Shown: positions 45,657 to 53,851 of the stretch, one piece after another
Layout of the letters: the number at the start of each line of letters is the position of its first letter
Numbering within the stretch: the stretch's first letter is position 1
From: Natrialba swarupiae
GTDB taxonomy: Archaea; Halobacteriota; Halobacteria; Halobacteriales; Natrialbaceae
Length of the DNA: 64,000 nucleotides
NCBI RefSeq assembly: GCF_008245225.1
Contig: NZ_VTAW01000012.1
Location: forward strand, 56,357 to 120,356
Reading direction: 5' to 3'
Program-made: the position numbers and the translations under genes
Notes under the pieces: model-generated
Database searches by the model: none
What the model was told of the DNA's origin: nothing
The model's input: only the letters and a program-made list of their open reading frames with translations

Positions 45657-46514
45657 CTACACCGCAAGCGTCGTATCGACGATCAGCATGATCGCGAAGC
45701 CGAGGACGAACGTCGCCGTGGCCGTGTCGGCGTAGCCGTGGCCGTGACTCGAGGGGACGAGTTCGCGGAAGACGACCGCGATCATCGCGCCCGCGGCGAA
45801 GCCGGCGGCGATCGGGAAGAGGCCGGTGACGACGGCGACGAGTGCGAATCCAGCCGCCGCGGCGATCGGCTCCGGGACGCCCCCCGAGAGCGTCGTGTAG
45901 AGCAGCGTCTTCGACCGCGAGAGGCCCGCTCGAGCCGCGGGGACGGCTATCGCGAACCCGTCCGGGACGTTCTGGACCGCGATGGCGGTCGCGATAGCCA
46001 GACCGAGTGCGGTCTCGCCGCTGGCGAAGGCGATCCCGACCGCCAGTCCTTCGGGGACGTTGTGGATCGTCACGGCGCTTCCGACGAGCGCGGCGCGGCG
46101 TAGATCGTCCTCGGAGTCGGCTCTGCCGTCCGTGTCGTCGGTTTCGCCCCGGCGTACGGTGGTGGGCGACGGATCGCTCCCGCTGTTTCCGCCTACGGGC
46201 TCGAGTACGGTCGTTCCCTCGAGTCGATCATCGCGAAACCAGAGGTGCAGGTGGGGCAGGACGGCGTTGGTCACGAGCAGGAAGGCGCCGCCGAGCAGGA
46301 CGCCCGCGACGACCTCGAGTGGGGTGCCGAGTTCGAGCCCCGGAAGGACGAGCGCGAACACCGCCGCGCCGACCATGATTCCGCCTGCGAGGCCGAGCGC
46401 GCCGTCGTAGACGCGGTGGCTCACCCGATCGGTCACCAGCGTCGGGAGCGCGCCGAGACCGGTCGCACAGCCCGCGATCGTCGCGATGACGACGACCTCG
46501 ACGAGCGACGTCAT
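45657..46514 (-). CDS. ZIP-family divalent metal transporter
   Basis: 285 residues, about eight hydrophobic spans. The metal-site helices carry TIHNVPEGLAVGIAFASGE (His-Asn-x-Pro-Glu-Gly) and NVPDGFAIAVPAARAG, the two signatures of ZIP/GufA-type transporters. An acidic Ser/Thr/Asp-rich cytoplasmic loop lies at about 105-135. Probably imports zinc or other divalent metals. Divergent from tenA. Confidence 0.92.
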   Translation of the reverse strand: MTSLVEVVVIATIAGCATGLGALPTLVTDRVSHRVYDGALGLAGGIMVGAAVFALVLPGLELGTPLEVVAGVLLGGAFLLVTNAVLPHLHLWFRDDRLEGTTVLEPVGGNSGSDPSPTTVRRGETDDTDGRADSEDDLRRAALVGSAVTIHNVPEGLAVGIAFASGETALGLAIATAIAVQNVPDGFAIAVPAARAGLSRSKTLLYTTLSGGVPEPIAAAAGFALVAVVTGLFPIAAGFAAGAMIAVVFRELVPSSHGHGYADTATATFVLGFAIMLIVDTTLAV

Positions 46515-46601
46515 AGCGGCAGTTCATCGTCCCCGCGGATAGGTGTGCCGTCGAACCTGGTTCGGTTCTCGACGCGAATATAATCGAGTTTTACCGACTA
46601 G

Positions 46602-46608
46602 TTATAAT
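46602..46608 (+). promoter_or_regulatory. TATA element of the tenA pair
   Basis: TTATAAT centred 29 bases before the ATG at 46634. No TPP-riboswitch-like sequence is present in the short upstream region. Confidence 0.65.
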
Positions 46609-46633
46609 AGCGTGCGCCCCCGTTGCAAAACCG

Positions 46634-47293
46634 ATGGCATTCAGCGACAGACTCCTCGAGGACGGATCGCACATCTGGGAGGCACAGCTGGAGCACCCGT
46701 TCGTCACCGAACTCGCGGCCGGAACGCTCGACGAGGCGGCGTTCGAACACTGGGTGAAACAGGACTACCGGTACCTGCTCGACTACGCGCGACTGTTCTC
46801 GGTCGCCGGCTCGAAAGCTCGCGACGAGGAGACGATGACTCACCTGCTGGGCGTCGCCCACGAGGTGCTCGACCACGAGATGGACCTCCACCGGGAGTTC
46901 GCCGCCGACTACGGCATCTCCCAGCCGGAACTCGAGTCCGTCGAAAAGGCCCCGACCTGCGTCGCGTACACGAACTTCCTCGTGCGCACCGCCTACGAGA
47001 GGTCGATCGCCGAAATCGCCGCCGCACTCTACCCGTGCATGCAGGGCTACCTCGACGTCGCCGAGCACATGGCGGATCTCGCGGAGGAAGAACACCAGTA
47101 CACGCCGTTCATCGAGATGTACACCGGTGAGGAGTTCCGCGAGGCGACGGCGTGGTGCCGAGAGTTCGTCGACGAGTGTGGTGACCGCTACCCCGGCGAA
47201 CACGACGCCATGCGCGAGGCGTTTCTGACGAGCGCCAAACTCGAGTACCGATTCTGGGAGATGGCCTACTCGCTCGAGGGGTGGGAGCTGTGA
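46634..47293 (+). CDS. tenA: TenA family aminopyrimidine aminohydrolase / thiaminase II, Cys type
   Basis: 219 residues. The active-site cysteine sits at residue 135 in AALYPCMQGYLDVAEHM, the position of the catalytic Cys of Bacillus TenA. Other family segments: EHPFVTELAAGTLDEAAFEH, VKQDYRYLLDYARLF and the Glu-containing EEEHQYTPFIEMYTGEEF. TenA salvages the pyrimidine part of degraded thiamine (formyl-aminopyrimidine to HMP). Next gene is a second TenA-like protein with which it overlaps. Confidence 0.94.
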   Translation: MAFSDRLLEDGSHIWEAQLEHPFVTELAAGTLDEAAFEHWVKQDYRYLLDYARLFSVAGSKARDEETMTHLLGVAHEVLDHEMDLHREFAADYGISQPELESVEKAPTCVAYTNFLVRTAYERSIAEIAAALYPCMQGYLDVAEHMADLAEEEHQYTPFIEMYTGEEFREATAWCREFVDECGDRYPGEHDAMREAFLTSAKLEYRFWEMAYSLEGWEL

Positions 47294-48072
47294 ACGACGC
47301 CCGAGCCGGGGCAGAGGTCGAAAGCGACGTGCCGGCGACCTACGAGGAGTACGCCGCCCAGAGCACAAGGTCCGATCCGCGCTTTACCGACTGGCTCCGC
47401 GAGCGGTCCGAACCTACCTGGACAGACGCCACGGAACACCCGTTCACGCGGGAACTGGGTGCCGGCACGCTGTCCGAAGACGCCTACGCCGAGTATCTCG
47501 TCCAGGACTACGCCTTCGTGGACGACCTCGTCGGGACGTTCGGTTACGCGGTCGGACAGGCCCCAGACATGGCGTCGAAGCGACCACTCGTCGAGTTTCT
47601 CGATACGATCACCGACGAGGAAAACGACTACTTCGAGCGCTCGTTCGACGCCCTCGAGGTCCCGGAGTCACGCCGTCGCGATCCGAAACTCGCCGAGCCA
47701 ACCGCGGCATTCGTCGACCTGCTCGGACGCGCAGCGGGCGAGGGCGGCTACGCTGAAACACTCGCTGTCCTCGTCCCCGCGGAGTGGATCTACGAGGAGT
47801 GGGCGACCGCGGTCGCGGCCGAGTACGCCGATGCGAACGCTGACCCGCCGAGCGCCGGTGCCGATCTCCCCTTCTACTACGCCGAGTGGATCGACCTCCA
47901 CGCCACACCCGGCTTCCGCGAGTTCGTCGACTGGCTCCGGGGCGAACTCGACGCCGTCGGTCCCGAGCTCGCACCGCGACGGCAGGCGAGGGTCGAACGG
48001 TTGTTCCGGCGCACGGTCGACCTCGAGGTGGCGTTTTTCGATTCGGTCTACGGGACGGACGACCACGAGTAA
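47290..48072 (+). CDS. TenA-like protein lacking the catalytic cysteine (TenA_E type)
   Basis: 260 residues from GTG 47290, overlapping the tenA stop (GTGA); GTG 47281 is an alternative. Same fold: EHPFTRELGAGTLSEDAYAE, VQDYAFVDDLVGTFGYAVG. At the cysteine position it reads LAVLVPAEWIYEEWA, with no Cys, as in the TenA_E class, which is thought to act on another step of thiamine-pyrimidine salvage. The pair is probably translated together. Confidence 0.88.
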   Translation: MNDARAGAEVESDVPATYEEYAAQSTRSDPRFTDWLRERSEPTWTDATEHPFTRELGAGTLSEDAYAEYLVQDYAFVDDLVGTFGYAVGQAPDMASKRPLVEFLDTITDEENDYFERSFDALEVPESRRRDPKLAEPTAAFVDLLGRAAGEGGYAETLAVLVPAEWIYEEWATAVAAEYADANADPPSAGADLPFYYAEWIDLHATPGFREFVDWLRGELDAVGPELAPRRQARVERLFRRTVDLEVAFFDSVYGTDDHE

Positions 48073-48108
48073 CGCCGACTTATCTCGTCTCCCCTCGTAT
48101 CGTCGTGT

Positions 48109-48324
48109 ATGGCGTTTACGACGGACGAAGAGCCCGCAGACCTCGGCGTGTTCGCGCTGCAGATGGCCACACTGTTGCTCGTTCCACCGCTCGTCGTGGG
48201 TCTCGGCCTCGCCGCAGTTAGCGGGGCGGAGCACTTCCTGCCGGGGATGGCGATCGGCCTCGTCGTCGGCGTATCGGCTGCCGCCCTCAGACAGGAGGTT
48301 CGCGGGGCCCGGACGGGTTCCTAA
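48109..48324 (+). CDS. Small membrane protein, unknown function
   Basis: 71 residues: two hydrophobic helices (FALQMATLLLVPPLVVGLGL and MAIGLVVGVSAAAL) between an acidic N-terminus and a basic C-terminus. Follows the TenA pair by 36 bases and may share its transcript. Confidence 0.7.
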   Translation: MAFTTDEEPADLGVFALQMATLLLVPPLVVGLGLAAVSGAEHFLPGMAIGLVVGVSAAALRQEVRGARTGS

Positions 48325-48366
48325 TCCTGGCCCAGCGCGTCGAGTTCGACGAACGCCCGCTCGTCG

Positions 48367-49026
48367 CTAATCGATCGAAATCTCGAGTTCCAGCACGCCG
48401 AGATACGACGGTGCGTTGCCGCCGCTCGTTCGGAACTCGGTGGGCGTCGAGTCGACGTACCGGTAGAACTCCGATTGGGTCGCTGGGAGCATCGTCGATC
48501 CGTCCTCGCGCTGGAGGAACGCGGGTGCGTTCGTCTGTTGGATACGCTCGAGTTGTGTCTCCCAGTCGTCGCCGGCGTGGACGAAGACGCCGAACGAAAA
48601 GCGTCCCGAGGAGACCGCCTCCTGTTTCGATGAGAACTGATCGGCCTCCTCGACGCGATACTCCTCGTCGCTCAGCCACGCGATCGCAGCAAGGCCCTCG
48701 GTCCGGAGGAGGTAGGCGTCCCAGGTCAGCGTGTCGTCGAAGATCTCCCAGGCGTTTCGTGGACCGACGGTATCGACCTGGACGCTGAACGCGGGCCGAC
48801 CCCGCGAGCCGGTCGACTCGTGGACGAACGTCGCATCCCAGCCGGGGACGCGGATCCCGCGGTCGTGGTAGACGACCCCGTCGGCCTCGAGCCCCAGGTC
48901 GTTTTGCTCGTCGAGTTCCCGCAGAAAGTCCAACACCGAGATGCCGCCAGCCTCCTCGAGTCCGTCGAAGAACTCGGGGAGTTCGTAGACGTCACGCCAG
49001 GGACGGTAGCCGTCGGGAGTGCTCAT
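48367..49026 (-). CDS. Haloarchaeal protein of unknown function
   Basis: 219 residues, soluble, mixed alpha/beta. Segments such as LPEFFDGLEEAGGISVLDFL, VVYHDRGIRVPGWDATFVHE and AYLLRTEGLAAIAWLSDEEY have no match I know. The start ATG overlaps the stop of a 27-codon upstream ORF (ATGA), see that entry. Confidence 0.72.
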   Translation of the reverse strand: MSTPDGYRPWRDVYELPEFFDGLEEAGGISVLDFLRELDEQNDLGLEADGVVYHDRGIRVPGWDATFVHESTGSRGRPAFSVQVDTVGPRNAWEIFDDTLTWDAYLLRTEGLAAIAWLSDEEYRVEEADQFSSKQEAVSSGRFSFGVFVHAGDDWETQLERIQQTNAPAFLQREDGSTMLPATQSEFYRYVDSTPTEFRTSGGNAPSYLGVLELEISID

Positions 49027-49106
49027 CGTTTCCGGTCCCCTCCGTCGGTCGTCCGCGATCCCACGGTCGGATGCTCGAGGCGCACTCGAGCGGGTGCGTC
49101 GTTCAT
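49023..49106 (-). CDS. 27-residue leader ORF overlapping the next gene by ATGA
   Basis: MNDAPARVRLEHPTVGSRTT..., ending GGDRKR; its TGA overlaps the ATG at 49026. Its own ATG lies about 29 bases from the TATA centre at 49135, where the transcript should begin. Confidence 0.4.
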   Translation of the reverse strand: MNDAPARVRLEHPTVGSRTTDGGDRKR

Positions 49107-49130
49107 ACCCGATGCAAACGCGTCGGATCG

Positions 49131-49140
49131 GATTATACTG
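49131..49140 (-). promoter_or_regulatory. TATA element for the 49.1-48.4 kb transcript
   Basis: On the minus strand CAGTATAATC, centred about 29 bases before ATG 49106 of the leader ORF and 109 before the main gene. Confidence 0.55.
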
Positions 49141-49260
49141 TCGCTGTCGCTCGTCGCGTCGAGTCGGAGTATACCGTCGCCGTGGTCCGTGGGGAACGTA
49201 CTGACGACCGACGCCGGAGCGGAAACCCCAGAATCGGCAGACTGCGAGCGGGCGTGTGTC

Positions 49261-49347
49261 TCATACGGTTTGCTGTACGTCAGTGCCGATGTCACCGCGA
49301 CACGTCTGCGATTGCACCGGTAAATCGTCACACCAATCCGTGTCAGT
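49261..49347. repeat. Palindromic element family 1, copy 3
   Basis: TCATACGGTTTGCTGTACG on the left; the reverse complement of the right end reads CTGACACGGATTGGTGTGAC. The centre CGCGACACGTCTGCG forms the hairpin tip. On the minus strand the TGA of the element end is the stop codon of the CBS gene. Confidence 0.75.
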
Positions 49348-49765
49348 ACTCGGGTCGTTGGGCCTGGATGACATCCGAAAGCTGCATGTGCTCGTCGGCA
49401 AGGAGTTCGTTGAGATCGTCCGACGTGATGATCCCGACCAGTTCGTTATTCTCGTCGCAGACGGGGAGTCGGCGGATACCCTGCTCGCTCATTAGTTCGG
49501 TTGCTTTGTAGAACCCGTCTGTCTGATCGGCAGTGGTTAGATCGTCAGACATAACGTCGCCGGCAGTCGCTTCTGCCGGGTCCATCCCGTTGCCGAGCAC
49601 GCGCGTCGCGAGATCACGATCGGTGACGATCCCGATCGGTTCGTCGCCCTCGGTGATTACAACGCTCCCGACGTGGGATTCGTCCATGCGTGTTGCGAGT
49701 TCCTGAACGGAGTCGTGTTCTTGGGCCGTTACGACGTCGCTTCGGGCGAGGTTTTCAATAGGCAT
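49343..49765 (-). CDS. CBS-domain pair protein
   Basis: 140 residues from ATG 49765 (MPIENLARSDVVTAQEHDSV), two CBS domains back to back: first with VGSVVITEGDEPIGIVTDRD, second with GIRRLPVCDENNELVGIITS. Such stand-alone CBS pairs bind adenine nucleotides or SAM and act as energy-state sensors. The in-frame extension upstream (18 residues) is not family-like. Confidence 0.9.
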   Translation of the reverse strand: MPIENLARSDVVTAQEHDSVQELATRMDESHVGSVVITEGDEPIGIVTDRDLATRVLGNGMDPAEATAGDVMSDDLTTADQTDGFYKATELMSEQGIRRLPVCDENNELVGIITSDDLNELLADEHMQLSDVIQAQRPEY

Positions 49766-49956
49766 GAACCCATCTCGCTGTCCCACTGACGCGGCTATAA
49801 ACCCCTGCCGTACCTCCAAAACACCGTGACTGCCACGCGTGATGAACTATCCATGCGACTCCCTCGGGCGATACGACTGGTATGAGGCTGTAGACGAGAC
49901 GTGCGGCTAAACCGGTTTTTCCGATCGTTTCAACGTTACAAAATTCGTCTCCGATC

Positions 49957-50091
49957 CTACGGACCCATCTGGCTGTGGATTCCTGCCGCGGCCGTGCCCG
50001 CCTGACTGAGCAGGACGAACAGGGTGAACAGGACGCCGATCATTCGTGGATGCTCTGCGAGGTAATCTTTCATGTTGTCTTTGTCAGACAT
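49957..50091 (-). CDS. DUF7503-type small membrane protein
   Basis: 44 residues: MSDKDNMKDYLAEHPRMIGV, then a hydrophobic run LFTLFVLLSQAGTAAAG and a short tail. The pattern N-terminal charged, E-x-P-R-M-x-G, LLSQAGTAAAG matches a very small protein family that is present in many haloarchaea, often in several copies per genome. Function unknown. An AT-rich tract lies just upstream (50100-50180) and should contain the promoter. Confidence 0.75.
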   Translation of the reverse strand: MSDKDNMKDYLAEHPRMIGVLFTLFVLLSQAGTAAAGIHSQMGP

Positions 50092-50202
50092 CACATTCCA
50101 ATGGATGTGCCCAATGGTAATATAATTATCTAATACTTACATATATATTTTTATAAAAATATAGTCTATTTTATAATGGGTCGGCAATCCGGGTGTGTGA
50201 AC

Positions 50203-50289
50203 TGATACGGGTTACTGTACGTCGGTACCGCCGAACCCGCGACCCCATCTGCGGTTCAAGCGGTAACACGGTACAGCAATCCGCATGAG
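50203..50289. repeat. Palindromic element family 1, copy 4
   Basis: TGATACGGGTTACTGTACG at the left and CGGTACAGCAATCCGCATGA at the right are inverted repeats; inside, CCGCCGAACCCGC and GCGGTTCAAGCGG form a second nested stem. The clearest example of the structure. Confidence 0.8.
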
Positions 50290-50499
50290 ACACGGAACGG
50301 TTCCGACGTGCCGCTCCGATAAATGATCATGAACTGATAAAAATCTCTCGCCGTCGAATCATCTTTCAGTTACTTCGTCGCACCCGACACATCATCTTTC
50401 CAACGTCTCATATCGAGTGTATCTCACACTCGAGCACGTTCTGCCCTCGAGGTACGGAAATCGACGAGAAAACCCAAAAACATCGGGAATACCGACGCC

Positions 50500-50581
50500 T
50501 CAGACGAATTGGTGTACCGGCTCGCCGGTATGACCGTAGAACGCGGCGCAGTTACACCGGAAATCACAGCAGTCCGTATCA
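50500..50581. repeat. Palindromic element family 1, copy 5
   Basis: Left end TCAGACGAATTGGTGTACC, right end AGCAGTCCGTATCA; same terminal motif (TGATACGGACTGCT on the minus strand) as the other copies. It lies between the AglB stop and copy 4. Confidence 0.7.
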
Positions 50582-50707
50582 GGTACGGTTCGTCGACTTG
50601 TCCCCGATTTGGAACTCCCTGCTCGATAGTACTGTGGTAGTCGGTCTCGAATCGACGGAACGCCGATCGAAAACGAAACGACGACCGCGTGGCGTTCGAC
50701 TGTAGCG

Positions 50708-53671
50708 TTAGCCTGCCGCGTCGACTGCAACTGGCGTGAACGAACCGGCGGCTTCGGTCCCGTCTTCCATCTCCTGGTCGCCGATGACCGTCTCTTCACC
50801 CTCTTCGACGACATCCTCGTCACCGTCCTCGAGCAACGGACCGTCGTCCACGTCGACGTCGGTCTCGTTGTCGACTTCGTCCGGATCCTCGAACTCGACT
50901 TCCTCGAGCGGTACATCGACCGTCTCGCCCTCGACGACTGCAGTTTCGGGAACGGCCGTCTCGGCGTCGTAGGCCTGGAAGCCGTCGTCGCTCGGCGCCG
51001 TTACGGTTATCGTGTACTCCTCGGTCGCTTCGACGGCGCTGTCCGTGTACCCGTCTTCGACACCGAGTTCGTCGTTGGTGGCGTACGGAACCGTCAGTTC
51101 GAACGAGCCGTCCTCGTCGAGTTCGCCCTCCTGGACGTACTCGAACGTGCCGCTTTCGGTTTCCGAATCCAACTCGACGGCAGCGACGACGGTCGCCTCG
51201 TCGGGGTTGTCGACGTCGACCGATCCCTCGAGGGTCGCGCCCTCGACGCGTTCGTACGTCTTGACGGCGGCACCCTCCCGCTGGTCGAAGACGACGTAGT
51301 CGAGCTCCGGGTGCTGTTCGATCTGCATGAGTTCGAGGTACGTCTGCTGATCGTAGATCTGGTTGATCGCGACCATCGGCGATCCGCCGGCGTCGTACTC
51401 GAGTTCGCCGGTCTCCGCGTTGACGATGGCGTAGCTGACGAACGGCGTCATCCGGTCGTCGTTCTCGTGAACCAGCCGGTAGTGTTCCATGCCGGCCGCG
51501 TTGCCGAAGTACAGCTGTGCGGAGGTCGTCTCGTAGTACGGCACACCGGCGAACTGTCCCGGAATCTCGTCGCCTTCAACCGGCTCGTTCGGACTCAGAT
51601 CTTCCGGCGTGGTGTAGTAGTCGTAGTCCGGCCCGGTCCACGTCGTGATCGCACCGAACTTCCCGCCGACCATCTGGTCGTCGATCATCACGTACCGGAT
51701 CTCCTCGTGGGAGTCCTCGCCGTTTTCGATCATCTCCTCGAGTTCCTCGTTCGAGTGATCGCGGGGTGACTCACCCGCCGCGATCGCGTCGAGGATCAAC
51801 TCGGCCCGTTCCTCGGACTCGGCGGTCAGGAACGCCGACGAGGAGCGGGCGTTCTGCTGGAACGGGTTCGAGTGAGGTATCCGCTCACCCTGTACCGTTA
51901 TCAGGTGGCCGTAGTCCCACCACGACATCACCCCGTAGGATCCTTCCGGATACTCGAAGTCGTCGTCCTCGGGCTTGTCGTAGCTGCCGTAGAGCTCGAG
52001 TTCGTCCGCGTTGCCTGCACCTGCCCAGTTACCCGGTTCGGGCGTGTTCTCTGCGAGCCAGTGGTTCGACGTCTCCCAGGTGTCGGCGGTCGGGTTCGGC
52101 CCCGACGCATTGCCTCGCTCCCAGGCGGTGTCGTCGGCCGCCGCAACCGGTGGAAGCAACGGTGCGAACAACAGGAGCACGACCATGACGAGTACGATCA
52201 CCTGGTAGGCTTCGACGTTCTTGAGGGCGCTGACACTCCGGACGAGTTCGACATCGACGTCGACGATCCGGATCATCTCGGCAACGAACACCGCGTTTAC
52301 GACTGCAACCGCGATGACGAGGTAGTAGGCGAACCGAATCTGGGTCGCCGCCATGCTGATCAGGAACAGCGACCAGACGATGACGAGCGTGTGTTCGGTC
52401 CGGAACTCGCGACCGAAAAACGGCCGCGCGACCAGAATCACGAGACCCGCGAGCATCGTATAGAACGCGGCACCGAACTCGTCGACGACGTGAGCGGTGA
52501 AGTCGGCGGGTGGCTGGGCCTCCTGAATGGTGAGGTCCGTCGCCGTCTCGCCGAACGGGATCAGTCGCCGCGTCGCGTTCGTCACGAACGTATCGAACAG
52601 GCTCGGAAGCACCAGCCATATCACCGCAAACGCCGCGACGATCAGGCCGCCGATCGCCGCCGGATAGTACTGGCGATCGACGTCGAACCCGTTCCACTGC
52701 CGTGCGAACCACGCCATGAACACACAGCCGATCGCGACCAGTGCGGCACTCGCGGGCTGGAGATAGCCGAAACTCGTCACGCTCGTTCCCGGATCCTCGA
52801 TGAGAACTGCCGTGAGCAGTGCCGTCACCCCGAGGCTCACCGCACCGACGAACGCGACGTGATCCGGCGAGACGTTGCGGACGTAATCGAGACAGAGCTG
52901 GACGGTGAAAAACACCGCGAGAATACCGATCAGGACGACGCCGGGTGGCCACACCCAGATGTACAACGTGAGCGCGACCCCCGCGAGCGCGCTGTAAATC
53001 GCCGGCGTGCGAAGCGCCTCCCAGTCGCCGTCGGCGAGGAGTTCGTAGATCGGTTGCTCTCGCTCGGCGACGCGAAGTGCGACCATCATCGCGAGGATCG
53101 CGATCGCCATGAACAGCACCTCGGCGACGTGGTGTTGAAGCTGTCCCGCGGTCGTCCGGGCGAGGAACGTCCCTGGTGCGAGCGCGAGGAGGAGGACGGA
53201 AACGACACCTCCCAGAGCCCCGCCGAGGCGACGACCGATGAAGAACACCGGAATCGCCACCAGCGCGGCCATCGCGGGGACGGCCAGCAACGACACCATG
53301 TACAGCGTCTCCGTCGACGGATCGCCGAGTCCGACGATCATCGCCGCGGTGACGATGAGTTGATCGAACAGCGTTCCGAACTGGCCGACGTAGCGCCCGG
53401 TCGGGAACCCCGTCCAGACGTCGTACGGCATCGTCCGTGGATAGTTCTCCGCAGTCCACTGTACCGTCCGCCAGTGATACCAGGAGTCGATCGCTGACAG
53501 GGCGGGCGTTCCATCCTCGGTGATGAACTCGTCGTACGCGCGAGTCCGCGTCAAAAACATGAACAGCATCACGACCCCGACGACCGGGATGTGATACCAC
53601 TGCGTCCACGTCTCGAGGAGAGACAGTGAGGTGTCGGACTCTCCCTGGACGCGTTCAGTGTCCGTACTCAT
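50708..53671 (-). CDS. aglB: Oligosaccharyltransferase AglB (STT3)
   Basis: 987 residues, typical of haloarchaeal AglB. About twelve or thirteen N-terminal membrane helices with the first acidic motif DSWYHWRTVQW after the first helix, then a large external domain starting near residue 510 with the catalytic WWDYGHLI motif (SYGVMSWWDYGHLITVQ). The last 120 residues are very acidic. AglB transfers the dolichol-linked glycan to Asn of S-layer glycoprotein and other surface proteins. Divergent from the aglG-like gene, with matching promoter boxes. Confidence 0.97.
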   Translation of the reverse strand: MSTDTERVQGESDTSLSLLETWTQWYHIPVVGVVMLFMFLTRTRAYDEFITEDGTPALSAIDSWYHWRTVQWTAENYPRTMPYDVWTGFPTGRYVGQFGTLFDQLIVTAAMIVGLGDPSTETLYMVSLLAVPAMAALVAIPVFFIGRRLGGALGGVVSVLLLALAPGTFLARTTAGQLQHHVAEVLFMAIAILAMMVALRVAEREQPIYELLADGDWEALRTPAIYSALAGVALTLYIWVWPPGVVLIGILAVFFTVQLCLDYVRNVSPDHVAFVGAVSLGVTALLTAVLIEDPGTSVTSFGYLQPASAALVAIGCVFMAWFARQWNGFDVDRQYYPAAIGGLIVAAFAVIWLVLPSLFDTFVTNATRRLIPFGETATDLTIQEAQPPADFTAHVVDEFGAAFYTMLAGLVILVARPFFGREFRTEHTLVIVWSLFLISMAATQIRFAYYLVIAVAVVNAVFVAEMIRIVDVDVELVRSVSALKNVEAYQVIVLVMVVLLLFAPLLPPVAAADDTAWERGNASGPNPTADTWETSNHWLAENTPEPGNWAGAGNADELELYGSYDKPEDDDFEYPEGSYGVMSWWDYGHLITVQGERIPHSNPFQQNARSSSAFLTAESEERAELILDAIAAGESPRDHSNEELEEMIENGEDSHEEIRYVMIDDQMVGGKFGAITTWTGPDYDYYTTPEDLSPNEPVEGDEIPGQFAGVPYYETTSAQLYFGNAAGMEHYRLVHENDDRMTPFVSYAIVNAETGELEYDAGGSPMVAINQIYDQQTYLELMQIEQHPELDYVVFDQREGAAVKTYERVEGATLEGSVDVDNPDEATVVAAVELDSETESGTFEYVQEGELDEDGSFELTVPYATNDELGVEDGYTDSAVEATEEYTITVTAPSDDGFQAYDAETAVPETAVVEGETVDVPLEEVEFEDPDEVDNETDVDVDDGPLLEDGDEDVVEEGEETVIGDQEMEDGTEAAGSFTPVAVDAAG

Positions 53672-53695
53672 TAGGTTGCAACAGACCCAAGCGCA

Positions 53696-53706
53696 GAATA
53701 AGCCTT
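53696..53706 (-). promoter_or_regulatory. TATA element of aglB
   Basis: On the minus strand AAGGCTTATTC, centred 27 bases before the ATG at 53671. The same eleven bases occur before the divergent aglG-like gene. Confidence 0.65.
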
Positions 53707-53816
53707 GTCATATACGTGCGCTGTTTTCATACCCTGACCAGTAGTAGCCTGTTGTCGGTGAGTCTCGTGGACAGGAGTATCTCGTCTCCAAACGACTGTC
53801 GTGTCGTCCGAAGGAA

Positions 53817-53827
53817 AAGGCTTATTC
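53817..53827 (+). promoter_or_regulatory. TATA element of the aglG-like gene
   Basis: AAGGCTTATTC centred about 28 bases before ATG 53852, identical to the aglB box. Confidence 0.65.
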
Positions 53828-53851
53828 GCCGTTCACCGCAACCGAGCGACG

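Larger units (their letters stand above)
50092..50707. other. AT-rich intergenic region with two palindromic elements
   Basis: 616 bases. 50100-50180 is the most AT-rich stretch of this part (runs of TAATA and ATATAT). No supported gene. It contains family 1 elements at 50203-50289 and 50500-50581; a third lies only 0.9 kb to the left. Confidence 0.65.

Noticed and set aside
46515..46633. Thiamine (TPP) riboswitch expected before tenA
   Set aside because: The leader is too short because the TATA element lies about 29 bases from the ATG, and the conserved TPP-box sequences are absent.
50203..50581. CRISPR-like interpretation of the clustered palindromes
   Set aside because: Repeats are 82-87 bp, irregularly spaced and in both orientations, with no spacer pattern.
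51872..53497. 541-codon open frame opposite aglB
   Set aside because: Arg/Glu/His-rich translation without domains; an antisense frame kept open by GC-rich codon structure of the real gene.
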